Positions 24,791 to 34,286 of a stretch of 64,000 nt of DNA are shown here, piece by piece. The notes under the pieces were generated by a model that was not told the DNA's origin, made no database searches, and saw only the letters and a list, made by a program, of their open reading frames with translations. The translations under genes and the position numbers were made by a program. The DNA is from LMUY01 sp965198895 (GTDB taxonomy: Bacteria; Pseudomonadota; Alphaproteobacteria; Acetobacterales; Acetobacteraceae). Numbering within the stretch: position 1 is the stretch's first letter; the number at the start of each line of letters is the position of its first letter. The stretch spans positions 558,001-622,000 of the forward strand of contig OZ240676.1 in assembly GCA_965198895.1 (NCBI GenBank), in the 5' to 3' direction.

Positions 24791-25918
24791 TCCGCTTGCG
24801 CACTCGCCTCGCTACGGGTGCCCCCGACGCGCGCGGCCAGCGCCGCCGCCATGAAATCGTCCAGCGCGCCGTCGAGCACCGCAGCCGGGTTGCTCTTTTC
24901 GACGCCGGTGCGCAGGTCCTTCACCATCTGGTACGGCGCCAGCACGTAGGAGCGGATCTGGTGCCCCCAGCCGATCTCGGTCTTGCCCGCTTCGGTCAGC
25001 GCACTGGCCGCCTCGCGCTTCTGCAGTTCGGCCTCGTACATGCGGGCGCGCAGCATCTCCATCGCGGTGGCGCGGTTGCGGTGCTGCGAGCGGTCGGTCT
25101 GGCAGGCGACGATGATGCCGGTCGGGACGTGGGTGATCCGGATGGCGGACTCGGTCTTGTTCACGTGCTGGCCGCCGGCACCGGAGGCTCGGAACGTGTC
25201 CACCTTCAGGTCCGACGGGTCGATCTCGATGTGGATCGTGTCGTCGATCACCGGGTAGACGTAGATGGAGGCGAACGAGGTCTGCCGCCGGGCCGCGCTG
25301 TCGAACGGACTGATACGGACCAGCCGGTGCACGCCGCCCTCGGTCTTGAGCCAGCCATAGGCGTTCGGCCCGGTGATCTGAAACGTGGCGGACTTGATGC
25401 CGGCCTGCTCGCCCTCGCTCTGCTCCAACAGCTGCATCTTGTAGCCGCGCGCCTCGGCCCAGCGCGTGTACATGCGGGCCAGCATCTCGGCCCAGTCCTG
25501 CGCCTCGGTGCCGCCCGCGCCGGCGTTGACCTCGAGGAATGCGTCGCGACCGTCGGCCTCGCCGGACAGCAGGCTCTCGATCTCGCGCCGCTTGGCCTCT
25601 GCGGCCGCCTTGCGCAGCGCCGCCTCACCCTCTGCCACCAGCCCGGCATCGCTGTCGGCCTCGGCCATACCGATGAGTTCGAGCGTATCGGCGACTTCGC
25701 TCTCGAGCGCCTGCACGCCCTCGACCTGGCCGGCCAGCAAGGTGCGCTCGCGCATCAATGCCTGGGCCGCCGTCGCATCGTTCCAGAGGTCGGGATCCTC
25801 GGCGCGATGGTTCAGTTCGGCGAGGCGCTCCGTGGCGACATCCCAGTCAAAGATGCCTCCTCAGCAGCGCGACGGACTGCTTGATCTGTTCGTTGAGAGC
25901 GTCGGATTCAGTGGACAT
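24787..25918 (-). CDS. prfB: Peptide chain release factor 2, expressed by programmed +1 frameshift
   Basis: The protein (376 residues) reads from ATG 25918 to CTT 25852-25850, meets UGA at 25849-25847, and continues in the +1 frame from 25848. The shift site is CTT TGA C with AGGAGG three bases upstream, matching the E. coli design in which scarce RF2 lets ribosomes slip. After the shift the sequence DWDVATERLAELNHRAEDPD follows. The mature factor has SPF (203-205) for UGA/UAA recognition and GGQ (248-250) for peptide release, at positions close to E. coli RF2. Coding bases are 25918-25850 joined to 25848-24787. The downstream frame alone would lack about 50 residues. Confidence 0.95.
25847..25861 (-). 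promoter_or_regulatory. Programmed +1 ribosomal frameshift site of prfB
   Basis: On the minus strand the order is AGGAGG, CAT, CTT TGA C. The Shine-Dalgarno-like hexamer sits exactly three bases before the slippery CTT, followed by an in-frame UGA in the poor C context. Autoregulation follows: low RF2 slows termination and allows the slip, so RF2 synthesis rises. Confidence 0.93.
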
Positions 25919-25928
25919 CAGGGGGCGC

Positions 25929-28478
25929 TTAGTAGAGTCCGCCGACGCCGCTGTCCACACCCGTACCGGTGCCGCTGCTGCTTGCGGTGACACCGCTGCC
26001 CTGGCTGCCGTCGCCACCCTCGCCGGTGCCACCGCCGCCACCGCCGATCGTCGGGCCGCTCTGCCCGGGGACCTGACCCGGCTTGAAGGCGTCGATGTTG
26101 TTGCCGCCCCACGTCGCCAGGGTCACGCCATCGGGCACCCGGAACGGGATATTCGGCCGGTCTTTCAGCGCAACCTGCATGAAGTCGTGCCAGATCGGCA
26201 CCGCAACCGCCGCCCCAGTCTCGTCCTTGCCGAGGCTGGACGGGTTGTCGAAGCCGACCCAAACCGCCGTCACCAGGTCGGGCGAGAAGCCCACGAACCA
26301 GGCGTCGTTGAAGTCCTGCGTGGTGCCGGTCTTGCCGGCCAGGCCCAGCCGGCCCAGCCCCTTGCCGGCCTCGTAGCCCGTGCCGTGCGCAATGACGCCC
26401 TCCATCATCGCGACGGTCTGGAACACGCTCTGCGGGTCGGACACTTGCCGGCGCGTGTCGGTCAGCGCCGGCGGACGCGACGGATTGCCGCAACTGTCGC
26501 AAAGCTCACCCGGCGCCCGCCACATCACGTGGCCGTCACGATCCTGCACCGAGTCGATCAGGGTTGGGATGATCTCCTTGCCACCCTGCTCGAGCATCGC
26601 GTAGGCGCCGGCCTGGCGCATGACGGTGGTGTCGACGGCGCCCAAGGCGTTCGGCAGATACCGGCTCATCTGGTCCACGACGTGGAAGGCGATCGCATTG
26701 GCTGCAACGGCGTCCATGCCGACCCGTTGCGCCAGCCGGATGGTGACCAGGTTCAGCGATTTCGCCAGGGCCTCGTGCAGCGAGACCGGGCCCAGGAAGC
26801 CCTTCTCGTAGTTGCCCGGACGCCAGACGCCGGCCGCGCCCTGGTCCAGTTCGAACGGTCCATCCAGCACCTTCTGGCTGGGAGAGATGTTCTGCTCCAT
26901 CGCCGATAGATAGACCATCGGCTTGAACGAACTGCCGGGCTGGCGCATCGCCTGCGTGGCGCGGTTGAACTGGCTGGCGTCGAAATTCCAGCCGCCGGAC
27001 ATCGCCAGCACCCGACCGGTTGCCGGGTCGAGCGATACCAGCGCGCCTTGCACCTGTGGCACCTGGCGCAGCAGCAGCTTACCGGCCCCGCCAGCCGTTG
27101 GCTCGGTCATCACGACGTCGCCTACCTGCACCACGTCGGCCATCCGCCGCGGGGAGCCGCCGATCGAACCGTTATGGTTCGGGCGAGCCCAACCGGAGTC
27201 CGACAGCAGCATCGGGGAGGTGTGGGGGGCGCCGCTGGCGTCGGTCCAGCCAAGCTTGGCGTCCGCCCCGTTCACCTCGAGCGCCACAGCGAGCCGCCAA
27301 TCGGGCAGCATGCCGGGTGGGCGCGGCAAGGTCGCCAGCGACCGCGGCCAGCCAGTCCGCATGGCAACCGACGGGTCCAGCCGGGCCACCGGACCGCGGA
27401 AGCCGCCATGGCTGCGGTCGTACGCCATAAGCCCTTTGCGGAGTACCTGGTCGGCAGTCGCCTGCAACGCCGGGTCGAGGCTGGTGCGCACCACCAGACC
27501 GCCCTCTGTGGTGGCCTCGGCACCGAAGCGGTCCACCATTTGGCGGCGGACTTCCTCGCCGAACCAGTCGGAGCCGGCGACCACCTCGGGACGGTGGAAC
27601 TGGCCGGTTACGACCGGGCCGGTTTTTGCGGCGGCGGCCTGCTCGGCGGTGATCGCCTTGTCGTCCACCATGCGGTCGAGCACCCAGTCACGCCGGGCAC
27701 GGGCAGCCTCGGGGAAGCGGAACGGGTTGTAGTTGTTCGGCGCCTTGGGCAACGACGCCAGGAAGGCGGCCTCCGGCAGCGTGATCTCGTCCAGCGACTT
27801 GTTGAAGTAGGTCTGGGCCGCCGCGGCGACCCCGTAGGACTGCAAGCCGAAATAGATCTCGTTCAGATACAGCTCGAGGATGCGCTCCTTCGTGAGGGTC
27901 TGCTCGACGCGCATTGCGAGCACCGCCTCCTTCACCTTGCGCTCCAGCGTGCGCTCGTTGCTGCCAAGCAGCATGTTGCGGGCGACCTGCTGGGTGATGG
28001 TGGAGGCGCCGATCGGGCGGCGGTTGTGGCCGATCTGCATGAGGTCGGTGAAGGCGGCGCGGGCCATGGCGCCGGGATCGACTCCCTTATGGGTCCAGAA
28101 GTTCTGGTCCTCGGCGGAGACGAAGGCCTGCTTGATCACGTCCGGGATGGCGGTGAAGGGGACGAAGATCCGGCGCTCCTTGGCCAACTCCGCAATCAGT
28201 CCGTCGTTCCCGGCGTAAATCCGGCTCATGACGGGCGGCTGATACTGGCGCAGCCCGTCGACGGTCGGCAGTTCGCCCGACAGCTTCTCGAACGAGTGGT
28301 AGGCGACGGCGCCCCCCAGGATCGCCGTGACCATCACGCCGGTCAGCGCAATCCCGGCCAGCCGCCCGACGGCGCGCAACGGCGAACGGCGTGGGCGGGC
28401 CGCACGAGCACGGCGCCGCGGTGGCTCGGGTGCCCGCTCGGGCGGCAGCAAGCGCTCGTCCGCTCGTAAATCAGTCAT
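25929..28478 (-). CDS. mrcA: Penicillin-binding protein 1A
   Basis: This 849-residue bifunctional class A PBP makes and cross-links peptidoglycan at the inner membrane. Order: a basic cytoplasmic N-terminus (RRRARAARPRR), one membrane helix (about 41-60), GT51 transglycosylase with Glu123 in SAEDQNFWTHKGVD and GASTITQQVARN, an OB-like insert, and a transpeptidase with SxxK at 516-519 (GSSFKP), SLNL and KTGTT at 716. The last 40 residues are a Gly/Ser/Thr-rich tail of low complexity. The gene follows the amidase by about 20 bases and precedes prfB by 10, the usual alphaproteobacterial order. Confidence 0.95.
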   Translation of the reverse strand: MTDLRADERLLPPERAPEPPRRRARAARPRRSPLRAVGRLAGIALTGVMVTAILGGAVAYHSFEKLSGELPTVDGLRQYQPPVMSRIYAGNDGLIAELAKERRIFVPFTAIPDVIKQAFVSAEDQNFWTHKGVDPGAMARAAFTDLMQIGHNRRPIGASTITQQVARNMLLGSNERTLERKVKEAVLAMRVEQTLTKERILELYLNEIYFGLQSYGVAAAAQTYFNKSLDEITLPEAAFLASLPKAPNNYNPFRFPEAARARRDWVLDRMVDDKAITAEQAAAAKTGPVVTGQFHRPEVVAGSDWFGEEVRRQMVDRFGAEATTEGGLVVRTSLDPALQATADQVLRKGLMAYDRSHGGFRGPVARLDPSVAMRTGWPRSLATLPRPPGMLPDWRLAVALEVNGADAKLGWTDASGAPHTSPMLLSDSGWARPNHNGSIGGSPRRMADVVQVGDVVMTEPTAGGAGKLLLRQVPQVQGALVSLDPATGRVLAMSGGWNFDASQFNRATQAMRQPGSSFKPMVYLSAMEQNISPSQKVLDGPFELDQGAAGVWRPGNYEKGFLGPVSLHEALAKSLNLVTIRLAQRVGMDAVAANAIAFHVVDQMSRYLPNALGAVDTTVMRQAGAYAMLEQGGKEIIPTLIDSVQDRDGHVMWRAPGELCDSCGNPSRPPALTDTRRQVSDPQSVFQTVAMMEGVIAHGTGYEAGKGLGRLGLAGKTGTTQDFNDAWFVGFSPDLVTAVWVGFDNPSSLGKDETGAAVAVPIWHDFMQVALKDRPNIPFRVPDGVTLATWGGNNIDAFKPGQVPGQSGPTIGGGGGGTGEGGDGSQGSGVTASSSGTGTGVDSGVGGLY

Positions 28479-28499
28479 TCGGTCACAACCCCCAGCACG

Positions 28500-29306
28500 T
28501 CAGCCCGCCATGCGGACCCCGGGCCCGTCGAAGAAGGCGTCCACCGCACGCTTCATCGCCGCTGCCACGATCGCGCGGTGCTCTGGGCGACGTAACGCAG
28601 CTTCGTCTTGCGCGTTCGACATGAATCCCATCTCAACGAGTACGGACGGGATGTCGGCGGCCTTCAGCACGACGAAACCGGCGTGCCGTGCGGGGTTCTG
28701 CAACATTGGCAGGTCGCGGTCCAGTGTGGTCACTAATCCGTGTTGCAGGCGGGCCGACCCGGCGCGTGTCTCCTGACGCACGAGGCTGGCCAGGATGTGT
28801 GCAACTTCAGGTGGTTGGTTCGCGAATGCGGCGCCGGCGAAACGGTCTGAACTGTTCTCGCGCACCGCCAAGGCCGCAGTCTGCGGGTCCGACGCGGTGT
28901 CGGACAAGGTGTAGATGCTGGCGCCGCGAACGCTGTGATCACCAACCGCATCCGCATGCATCGATACGAACAAGGCGGCCCCTTGCCGCTGCGCCCAGCC
29001 GACCCGGTCCTCCAACGGAATGAACGCGTCCCGCCCCCGCGTCAGCACTACGCGGACGCGGCGGTCCGCCTGCAACTGGCGCTGCAGTTCGGTGGCGGCG
29101 GCGAAGGCGACGTGTTTTTCATAGGTGCCGGTGATGCCGATCGCCCCCGGATCCTTACCGCCATGGCCCGGATCCAGCACCACCAGCGGCAGCGCCGCGG
29201 CGGGTGGTGGCAGTCGCTTGCGACTCGCGGCGCGGGCCAGGCCGGTCATCAATGCGAGCGCGCCACCGCCCAGCAAGGCCCGCCGTGCAACAAAAGCTTC
29301 GTTCAT
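28500..29306 (-). CDS. N-acetylmuramoyl-L-alanine amidase (AmiC-type, Amidase_3)
   Basis: This 268-residue periplasmic zinc amidase has a Tat signal (ARRALLGGGALALMTGLARA) and the Amidase_3 motifs VVLDPGHGGKDPG, the TYEKHV glutamate, FVSMHADA and VLVEMGFMSN. It cuts the stem peptide from peptidoglycan glycan strands during cell separation. Unlike E. coli AmiC it has no AMIN targeting domain, as the catalytic domain starts right after the signal. GGAG lies 8 bases before the ATG. It diverges from rne. Confidence 0.93.
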   Translation of the reverse strand: MNEAFVARRALLGGGALALMTGLARAASRKRLPPPAAALPLVVLDPGHGGKDPGAIGITGTYEKHVAFAAATELQRQLQADRRVRVVLTRGRDAFIPLEDRVGWAQRQGAALFVSMHADAVGDHSVRGASIYTLSDTASDPQTAALAVRENSSDRFAGAAFANQPPEVAHILASLVRQETRAGSARLQHGLVTTLDRDLPMLQNPARHAGFVVLKAADIPSVLVEMGFMSNAQDEAALRRPEHRAIVAAAMKRAVDAFFDGPGVRMAG

Positions 29307-29871
29307 GGCACATGCTCCAGTGCCGCCACTCTAACACTTGAGGTGCGCTTCCCGACGTTGCGCCTTGATTATGGCCGTACCATGTTGCTAACGGGCCACA
29401 TTTGCGAAGGCTTGCGGGGGCGGCGGCTTTCGGTCATGGTCAGTTTGCTGCGGTGGGGTCTGCCCCGTGAACGCGCTGACGTGCCATAAATGGCGGCAGC
29501 GCCCACGATCGGAACGGCCTCCCTGCCCGCACTGCGCGGCAATCACGCGCTGGGGCTTGTTCCAGAACTCTCGTTCACGGATCCAGGCCGGCACCGACCC
29601 AACACCGGCTTCGCAGCGTTTTGCTCGCGCAGCCGATCGAATAGGACCGTTCAAGGCCGAATGAGTGCCGCCGTGACCGTATACCGCCCTTTCAGTCCGT
29701 CCACCCCCGCTTCGAAAGCACTCGCTTCGAAAGCATGGGGCGGCTGGGCCGGGCGGCGCGACGGTGGGTGCTCCTCGCGGTCCGGCCCTACCCTTTCCTC
29801 TACACTATCAGGCCGCCGCCGCCCTGCGCTCGTTGCGCGGGGCCGCTTGGCGCACCGGAGTTCCCACTTCA
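29307..29871. other. Long leader/divergent promoter region between amiC and rne
   Basis: There is no convincing gene in these 565 bases; the short open frames lack ribosome sites and family features. A possible plus-strand promoter is TTGATT (29365-29370) with TAACGG (29389-29394) 18 bases on, which would give rne a leader of about 470 bases. Long rne leaders are known to carry RNase E autoregulation in E. coli, so this interval is a reasonable place to look for the same. Confidence 0.4.
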
Positions 29872-32800
29872 ATGACGAAGCGTATGCTCATCGACGCCAC
29901 CCACGCGGAAGAAACCCGCGTGGTGGTCCTGGACGGTAATCGCCTCGAGGATTTCGACGTCGAGACCGCTGCCAAGAAGCAGCTCAAGGGTAACATCTAC
30001 CTGGCTAAAGTCGTCCGCGTGGAGCCCAGCCTCCAGGCGGCGTTCGTAGAATACGGCGGCGGGCGCCACGGCTTCCTGGCGTTCGGCGAGATCCATCCGG
30101 ACTACTACCAGATCCCCGTGGCCGACCGGCAGCGCCTGCTGGAGATGCAGGAAGCCGAAGCCCGTGCCGACGAGGAAGCGGAGGACGCCGCTGCGGCCGC
30201 TGCCGAAGCCGAGATGTCCGGTAACGGATCGGGCGACGAACCCGGCGAGCCGCCAGACACCGACATGGCGGCCGAGCCGCCGGACACCGACATGGCGGCC
30301 GAGCCGCCTGACGCCGACATGGCGGCTGAGCCGCCGGACGCCGACATGGCGGCTGAGCCGCCGGACACCGACATGGCGGCCGAGCCGCCACTTCCGATGG
30401 AGGAAGGCACCGGGTCCAACGCCGAGCAGCCAGCTTTGGCAGCCGCCGTGTCGCAGGATTTCATCGTGGCCCGCGAGGAGGCCGAGCAAGGCACCGATCT
30501 GTTCGACGAGCCCGGCGTCGACATGGCCCCCGAAACGGCCGAACCGGCGACGGCCGATCCCGAACCCGAGCCAGCGATGGCAGCCGCCGAACCGGATGCG
30601 CCTGAGCCGCAAGCCGCTGCCCCGGAGCCAGAGGCCGAGACCTACGCTGCGGCCACCGACATACCCGACCCCATCGTGACCGCTGTCGAGATCGTGCCTT
30701 CTGCTGCGCCGCCGGAAATGCTCCACGGCAGCGAGCCCGAACACGCCGACGACGACCAGCATCGGGACGACGACGTCGAGGAAGCCGGCAACAGCGACCG
30801 GCGCGAGTCTCGCCCCCCGGCCCGCTACATGCGCTCCTACAAGATCCAGGAGGTGATCCGTCGCCGCCAGATCCTGCTGATCCAAGTCGTCAAGGAGGAA
30901 CGCGGCACCAAGGGCGCGGCGCTGACCACCTTCATCTCGCTCGCCGGGCGGTTCTCGGTGCTGATGCCGAACTCGCCCCGGGGCGGCGGCATCTCGCGTA
31001 AGATCACCTCCGCCGCCGACCGCCGCCGCCTCAAGGAAGTCACCGCCGAGCTGCAGATCCCGCGCGGCATGGGGCTGATCGTGCGCACCGCCGGGGCCGC
31101 CCGGCCGAAGGCGGAGATCAAGCGGGATTGCGAATACCTGCTCGAGCTGTGGGACAGCATCCGCGAGACCACGATGGCGTCGATCGCGCCGGCGCTGATC
31201 CACGAGGAAGCCAGCCTCATCAAGCGTTCCATCCGCGACAACTACTCGCGCGACGTGGACGAAGTGACGGTCGACGGCGAATTGGGCTGGAAGGCGGCGC
31301 GCGACTTCATGCGCATGCTGATGCCGGCGCATGCCCGAAAGGTCGTGCTGTGGAACGAGCCCCAGCCTCTCTTCGCCAAGCACGGCGTGGAAGCCCAGCT
31401 GGACGCGATGCTGGAGCCGACGGTGCAGTTGCGCTCCGGCGGCTATCTGGTGATCAACCAGACGGAAGCGCTGGTCGCCATCGACGTGAACTCCGGCCGC
31501 TCCACCCGCGAGCGCGGCATCGAGGAGACGGCGCTCAAGACCAATCTGGAGGCCGCCGACGAGGTGGCGCGCCAGTTGCGGTTGCGCGATCTGGCCGGGC
31601 TGATCGTGATCGACTTCATCGATATGGAGAGCCGCCGCAACAACGCCGCCGTCGAGAAGCGCATCAAGGACGCGTTGCGCGACGACCGGGCGCGCATCCA
31701 GTTGGGCTCGATCAGCCATTTCGGCCTGCTGGAGCTGAGCCGCCAACGCTTGCGTCCATCCTTGGCCGAGACGAGCTTCACCGTTTGCCCGCATTGTGGC
31801 GGCACCGGGCATGTCCGGACCACCGAAATGGCCGCCCTGGCCGTGCTGCGCGCAGTGGAGGAGGAAGGGTCCAAGCGCCGGGCCGCCGCCATCGTGGTGC
31901 ACGTGGCCGGCGCCGTGGCGCTGTATGTGCTGAACCACAAGCGCACCCGCCTGGCCGAGATCGAGGCGCGATACGGCATGGAGGTCACCTTCGCAGCCGA
32001 TGAGAGCCTGCTGCCGCCGCAAACCCGGATCGAGCGGGTGCGGGCGCAGACGTCCGAACTCCCCTACACGCCGCCGCCGGTGACCGCGCTGGCTCCGCCG
32101 ACGCCCGAAGAGGACGATCTGGTGGAGGAAGAGGCCGATCGCGAGGACGAGGAGGAGGCGGAGGTCGCCGTCGCGGGCGAGACGGCCGAGGAGGCCGACA
32201 CCCGCCAGCGCAAGCGCCGCCGTCGCCGGCGTGGCGGCCGTCGCGAGGATGGCGCGAGCATGCCGGCGGTCGACCCCGCCAACCTCGATCAGCCCGACAT
32301 CCACCCGATCGCCATCGAGGCCGCCCCACCGCCCGAGCCCGCGCCCGACGCTGAACCCGGCGATGCCGCCACGCAGGAACCGGTTGCAGCCGAGGCCACG
32401 GGCGAGGACGATGGCCGGGCCCGCCGCCGCGGCCGCCGCGGTGGCCGCCGTCGCCGCCGCGAGCCGGGCGAGGGAGAGCTTCCCGCCGCCGAGGGCGAGG
32501 GCGAACAGACCGCCTCGTTCGATGCGCCGCAGGAGCCGGTGTTCACCTACACCGGCCCCACCCCGGCCGATCCGTTCGGTGGCCAGCCGTTCGACATCTT
32601 CGACATCATGGACGAGCCGGAGGTGCGGCAGGCATCGCCGAGCCCTGCCCCCGTCTCACCCGAGCCACCGCCGGTCGCGCTGCCGGAGCACCGGCCCGAG
32701 CAGGAAGCGGCCGCAGCGGAAGCGACCGTTGCGGCCGAGCCGGAGCCCAGCATCCCGGTGGCGCCGGAACCCGAGCCCGAGGTAGCGACGCTCGCCGTCC

Positions 32801-32979
32801 CGCCGGCGCCGGCCCCGATCGAAGAAGAGCTGCCCCTGTCGAACGGACATGCTCCGCAGCCGCCCGCAGCCGCCGCGCCGGAACCGGAGCCGGAGCCGGT
32901 CAGCTCTCCCGTCCCGCCCCCGGTGCTGGTCGGCTCCGTTCCGGTCACGGAAAAGAAGCGCGGATGGTGGCGGCGCTGA
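29872..32979 (+). CDS. rne: Ribonuclease E/G
   Basis: This 1035-residue endoribonuclease is the core of RNA decay and rRNA processing. It starts MTKRMLIDATHAEETRVVV. The S1 domain is interrupted after about residue 110 by an acidic, Pro/Ala-rich insertion of about 210 residues that includes five copies of a 9-residue repeat. The catalytic domain follows: magnesium ligands Asp538 (AIDVNSGR) and Asp581 (IDFIDM), 43 residues apart as in E. coli, and the zinc-link CPHC at 639-642. The C-terminal 300 residues are disordered, with basic RRRRRGGRR blocks for RNA binding and a conserved end KKRGWWRR. The insertion is typical of alphaproteobacteria. Confidence 0.95.
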   Translation: MTKRMLIDATHAEETRVVVLDGNRLEDFDVETAAKKQLKGNIYLAKVVRVEPSLQAAFVEYGGGRHGFLAFGEIHPDYYQIPVADRQRLLEMQEAEARADEEAEDAAAAAAEAEMSGNGSGDEPGEPPDTDMAAEPPDTDMAAEPPDADMAAEPPDADMAAEPPDTDMAAEPPLPMEEGTGSNAEQPALAAAVSQDFIVAREEAEQGTDLFDEPGVDMAPETAEPATADPEPEPAMAAAEPDAPEPQAAAPEPEAETYAAATDIPDPIVTAVEIVPSAAPPEMLHGSEPEHADDDQHRDDDVEEAGNSDRRESRPPARYMRSYKIQEVIRRRQILLIQVVKEERGTKGAALTTFISLAGRFSVLMPNSPRGGGISRKITSAADRRRLKEVTAELQIPRGMGLIVRTAGAARPKAEIKRDCEYLLELWDSIRETTMASIAPALIHEEASLIKRSIRDNYSRDVDEVTVDGELGWKAARDFMRMLMPAHARKVVLWNEPQPLFAKHGVEAQLDAMLEPTVQLRSGGYLVINQTEALVAIDVNSGRSTRERGIEETALKTNLEAADEVARQLRLRDLAGLIVIDFIDMESRRNNAAVEKRIKDALRDDRARIQLGSISHFGLLELSRQRLRPSLAETSFTVCPHCGGTGHVRTTEMAALAVLRAVEEEGSKRRAAAIVVHVAGAVALYVLNHKRTRLAEIEARYGMEVTFAADESLLPPQTRIERVRAQTSELPYTPPPVTALAPPTPEEDDLVEEEADREDEEEAEVAVAGETAEEADTRQRKRRRRRRGGRREDGASMPAVDPANLDQPDIHPIAIEAAPPPEPAPDAEPGDAATQEPVAAEATGEDDGRARRRGRRGGRRRRREPGEGELPAAEGEGEQTASFDAPQEPVFTYTGPTPADPFGGQPFDIFDIMDEPEVRQASPSPAPVSPEPPPVALPEHRPEQEAAAAEATVAAEPEPSIPVAPEPEPEVATLAVPPAPAPIEEELPLSNGHAPQPPAAAAPEPEPEPVSSPVPPPVLVGSVPVTEKKRGWWRR
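30247..30381 (+). repeat. Five 27-bp tandem repeats inside rne
   Basis: Five head-to-tail 27-bp units encode EPPDTDMAA or EPPDADMAA, starting GAGCCGCC and ending GACATGGCGGCC, with only silent or Thr/Ala changes. A partial sixth unit (GAGCCGCCA) follows. The run lies in the acidic S1-domain insertion, and copy number may vary between strains. Confidence 0.93.
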
Positions 32980-32996
32980 TCGCAGGCTGAAAAGCG

Positions 32997-33030
32997 GCCA
33001 CTCCCTCTGCCGCAAGCCGGAGGGAGTGGC
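32997..33030 (+). terminator. Hairpin downstream of rne
   Basis: A perfect 10-bp stem GCCACTCCCT (32997-33006) / AGGGAGTGGC (33021-33030) with a 14-base loop starts 17 bases after the rne stop. Only TT follows, so it may act as a factor-assisted terminator or 3'-end protector. Confidence 0.6.
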
Positions 33031-33086
33031 TTCAGCCTCCGATCTGCGCTCGTGACGTAACGCGTTGTTCAGGTTTGGCGATCAGC

Positions 33087-34283
33087 ATGGTGCCCATGGA
33101 CACATGGGAAGCCAACGCTGTGTCCGCTCGCTTCGTGGCCCACACCAATCAACCCCAACGCCGCCTGACCTCGCTCGATGCGGTCCGTGGTATCGCGTCC
33201 TGTGCCGTCGTGCTGTCGCACTGCTACCTGATCCTTCCGGAGCAGCAGCGCCCCAGCCTGGACGGCGTGACCTGGGCGCGGCTGCTGCTACCGCTCTACA
33301 ACGGCAATGCCGCCGTGGTCATATTCTTCGCGCTGAGTGGCTACGTGCTGTCACTCCCCTACCTCAGCGGCAACCAACTGCCCTATTTGCACTACCTGGT
33401 CCGGCGCGGCTGCCGGATCTACATTCCGTTTGCGGTCTCGATCGTGATGGCGATGGCGCTGTTTGCCGCCACGAGCCACGCGCCGACCGCCAACGTCAGT
33501 CTCTGGTTCAACGAACTGTGGCCGACTGCATGGCCGTCGACCTCGACCATTGCCGGTCACTTTCTAATGGTCGGAACGAGCCGGGACATGCAGCTGAACC
33601 CGCCCATGTGGACCCTGGTCTACGAGCTGCGGCTCTCGCTGATGTTCCCTCTTCTCGTGCTGTTCTGCCGCAACACCGGGCTGGCCGTGGCCGTGTCCCT
33701 CGTGATGCTCGTGGGCTCGGTCAAGCTCATCGGCATGCTCGGGCAGGTTCCGCATCCCAGCTTCGCGACGGATTTCGGCACGACGCTGCTTTGGACGGCC
33801 CATATCATCCCGTATTTCGTGACGGGCATCCTGCTGAGCAAGCATCGCGCATGGATCAGTCTGTGGCTACGGCGAATGCCGTCGGTCCTGCGGCTTAGCC
33901 TGTTCGGGGCGGCGTTCGCGATATTCTGCATGCCGCCGAGCTTCGGTTCCGCAAAGGAGAACATCCTCTACACGATCGCGGCGGCCCTGATGATCGTCCT
34001 GGCCATCGAGAGCCGGGGGCTGTGCGGTCTGCTGGAGTCTGCGGTGCCGCAATATCTCGGCCGCATATCCTACAGCCTATACCTGGTCCACTTGCCAATC
34101 ACGCTCGTCCTGGTTCCCGCCCTGATCGACCGCGTGCCGTTCGCGCTGCTCGTCGTGATCATCATCGCGGTCTCGCTCGCCGCCGCCTCCGTGATGCACA
34201 AGCTGGTCGAGATCCCCTCCATCAAGCTGGGCCATCGGCTGGCAAGGCGAGCCAGACAGCAGCAGGCCATGAGCCGCGTCTAG
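33087..34283 (+). CDS. Acyltransferase family 3 membrane protein
   Basis: This 398-residue, about ten-helix protein has the family start TSLDAVRGIASCAVVLSHCY, NGNAAVVIFFALSGYVLSLPYL, RRGCRIYIPFAVSIVM and a C-terminal YLGRISYSLYLVHLPI. It likely transfers acetyl or other acyl groups to a surface sugar. It is unrelated in detail to the 21099-22316 copy beyond the family motifs. The start at ATG 33087 is chosen over TTG 33075; ATG 33096 is also possible. It appears to be a single-gene unit following the rne hairpin. Confidence 0.88.
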   Translation: MVPMDTWEANAVSARFVAHTNQPQRRLTSLDAVRGIASCAVVLSHCYLILPEQQRPSLDGVTWARLLLPLYNGNAAVVIFFALSGYVLSLPYLSGNQLPYLHYLVRRGCRIYIPFAVSIVMAMALFAATSHAPTANVSLWFNELWPTAWPSTSTIAGHFLMVGTSRDMQLNPPMWTLVYELRLSLMFPLLVLFCRNTGLAVAVSLVMLVGSVKLIGMLGQVPHPSFATDFGTTLLWTAHIIPYFVTGILLSKHRAWISLWLRRMPSVLRLSLFGAAFAIFCMPPSFGSAKENILYTIAAALMIVLAIESRGLCGLLESAVPQYLGRISYSLYLVHLPITLVLVPALIDRVPFALLVVIIIAVSLAAASVMHKLVEIPSIKLGHRLARRARQQQAMSRV

Positions 34284-34286
34284 CGA

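Noticed and set aside
24787..25758. prfB called as a 323-codon gene starting near 25758
   Set aside because: This start omits the conserved N-terminal helices, and the upstream frame joined at CTT TGA C restores a full-length RF2.
29388..29664. Short frames on both strands in the amiC-rne gap
   Set aside because: They overlap each other, lack ribosome sites and recognisable features, and sit where a long rne leader is expected.
30247..30381. The regular repeat array considered as a possible CRISPR
   Set aside because: The units are directly contiguous without spacers and are in frame within the rne coding sequence.
29869..32304. A long minus-strand frame opposite rne
   Set aside because: It mirrors the RNase E coding sequence, including its 27-base repeats, and has no family features.
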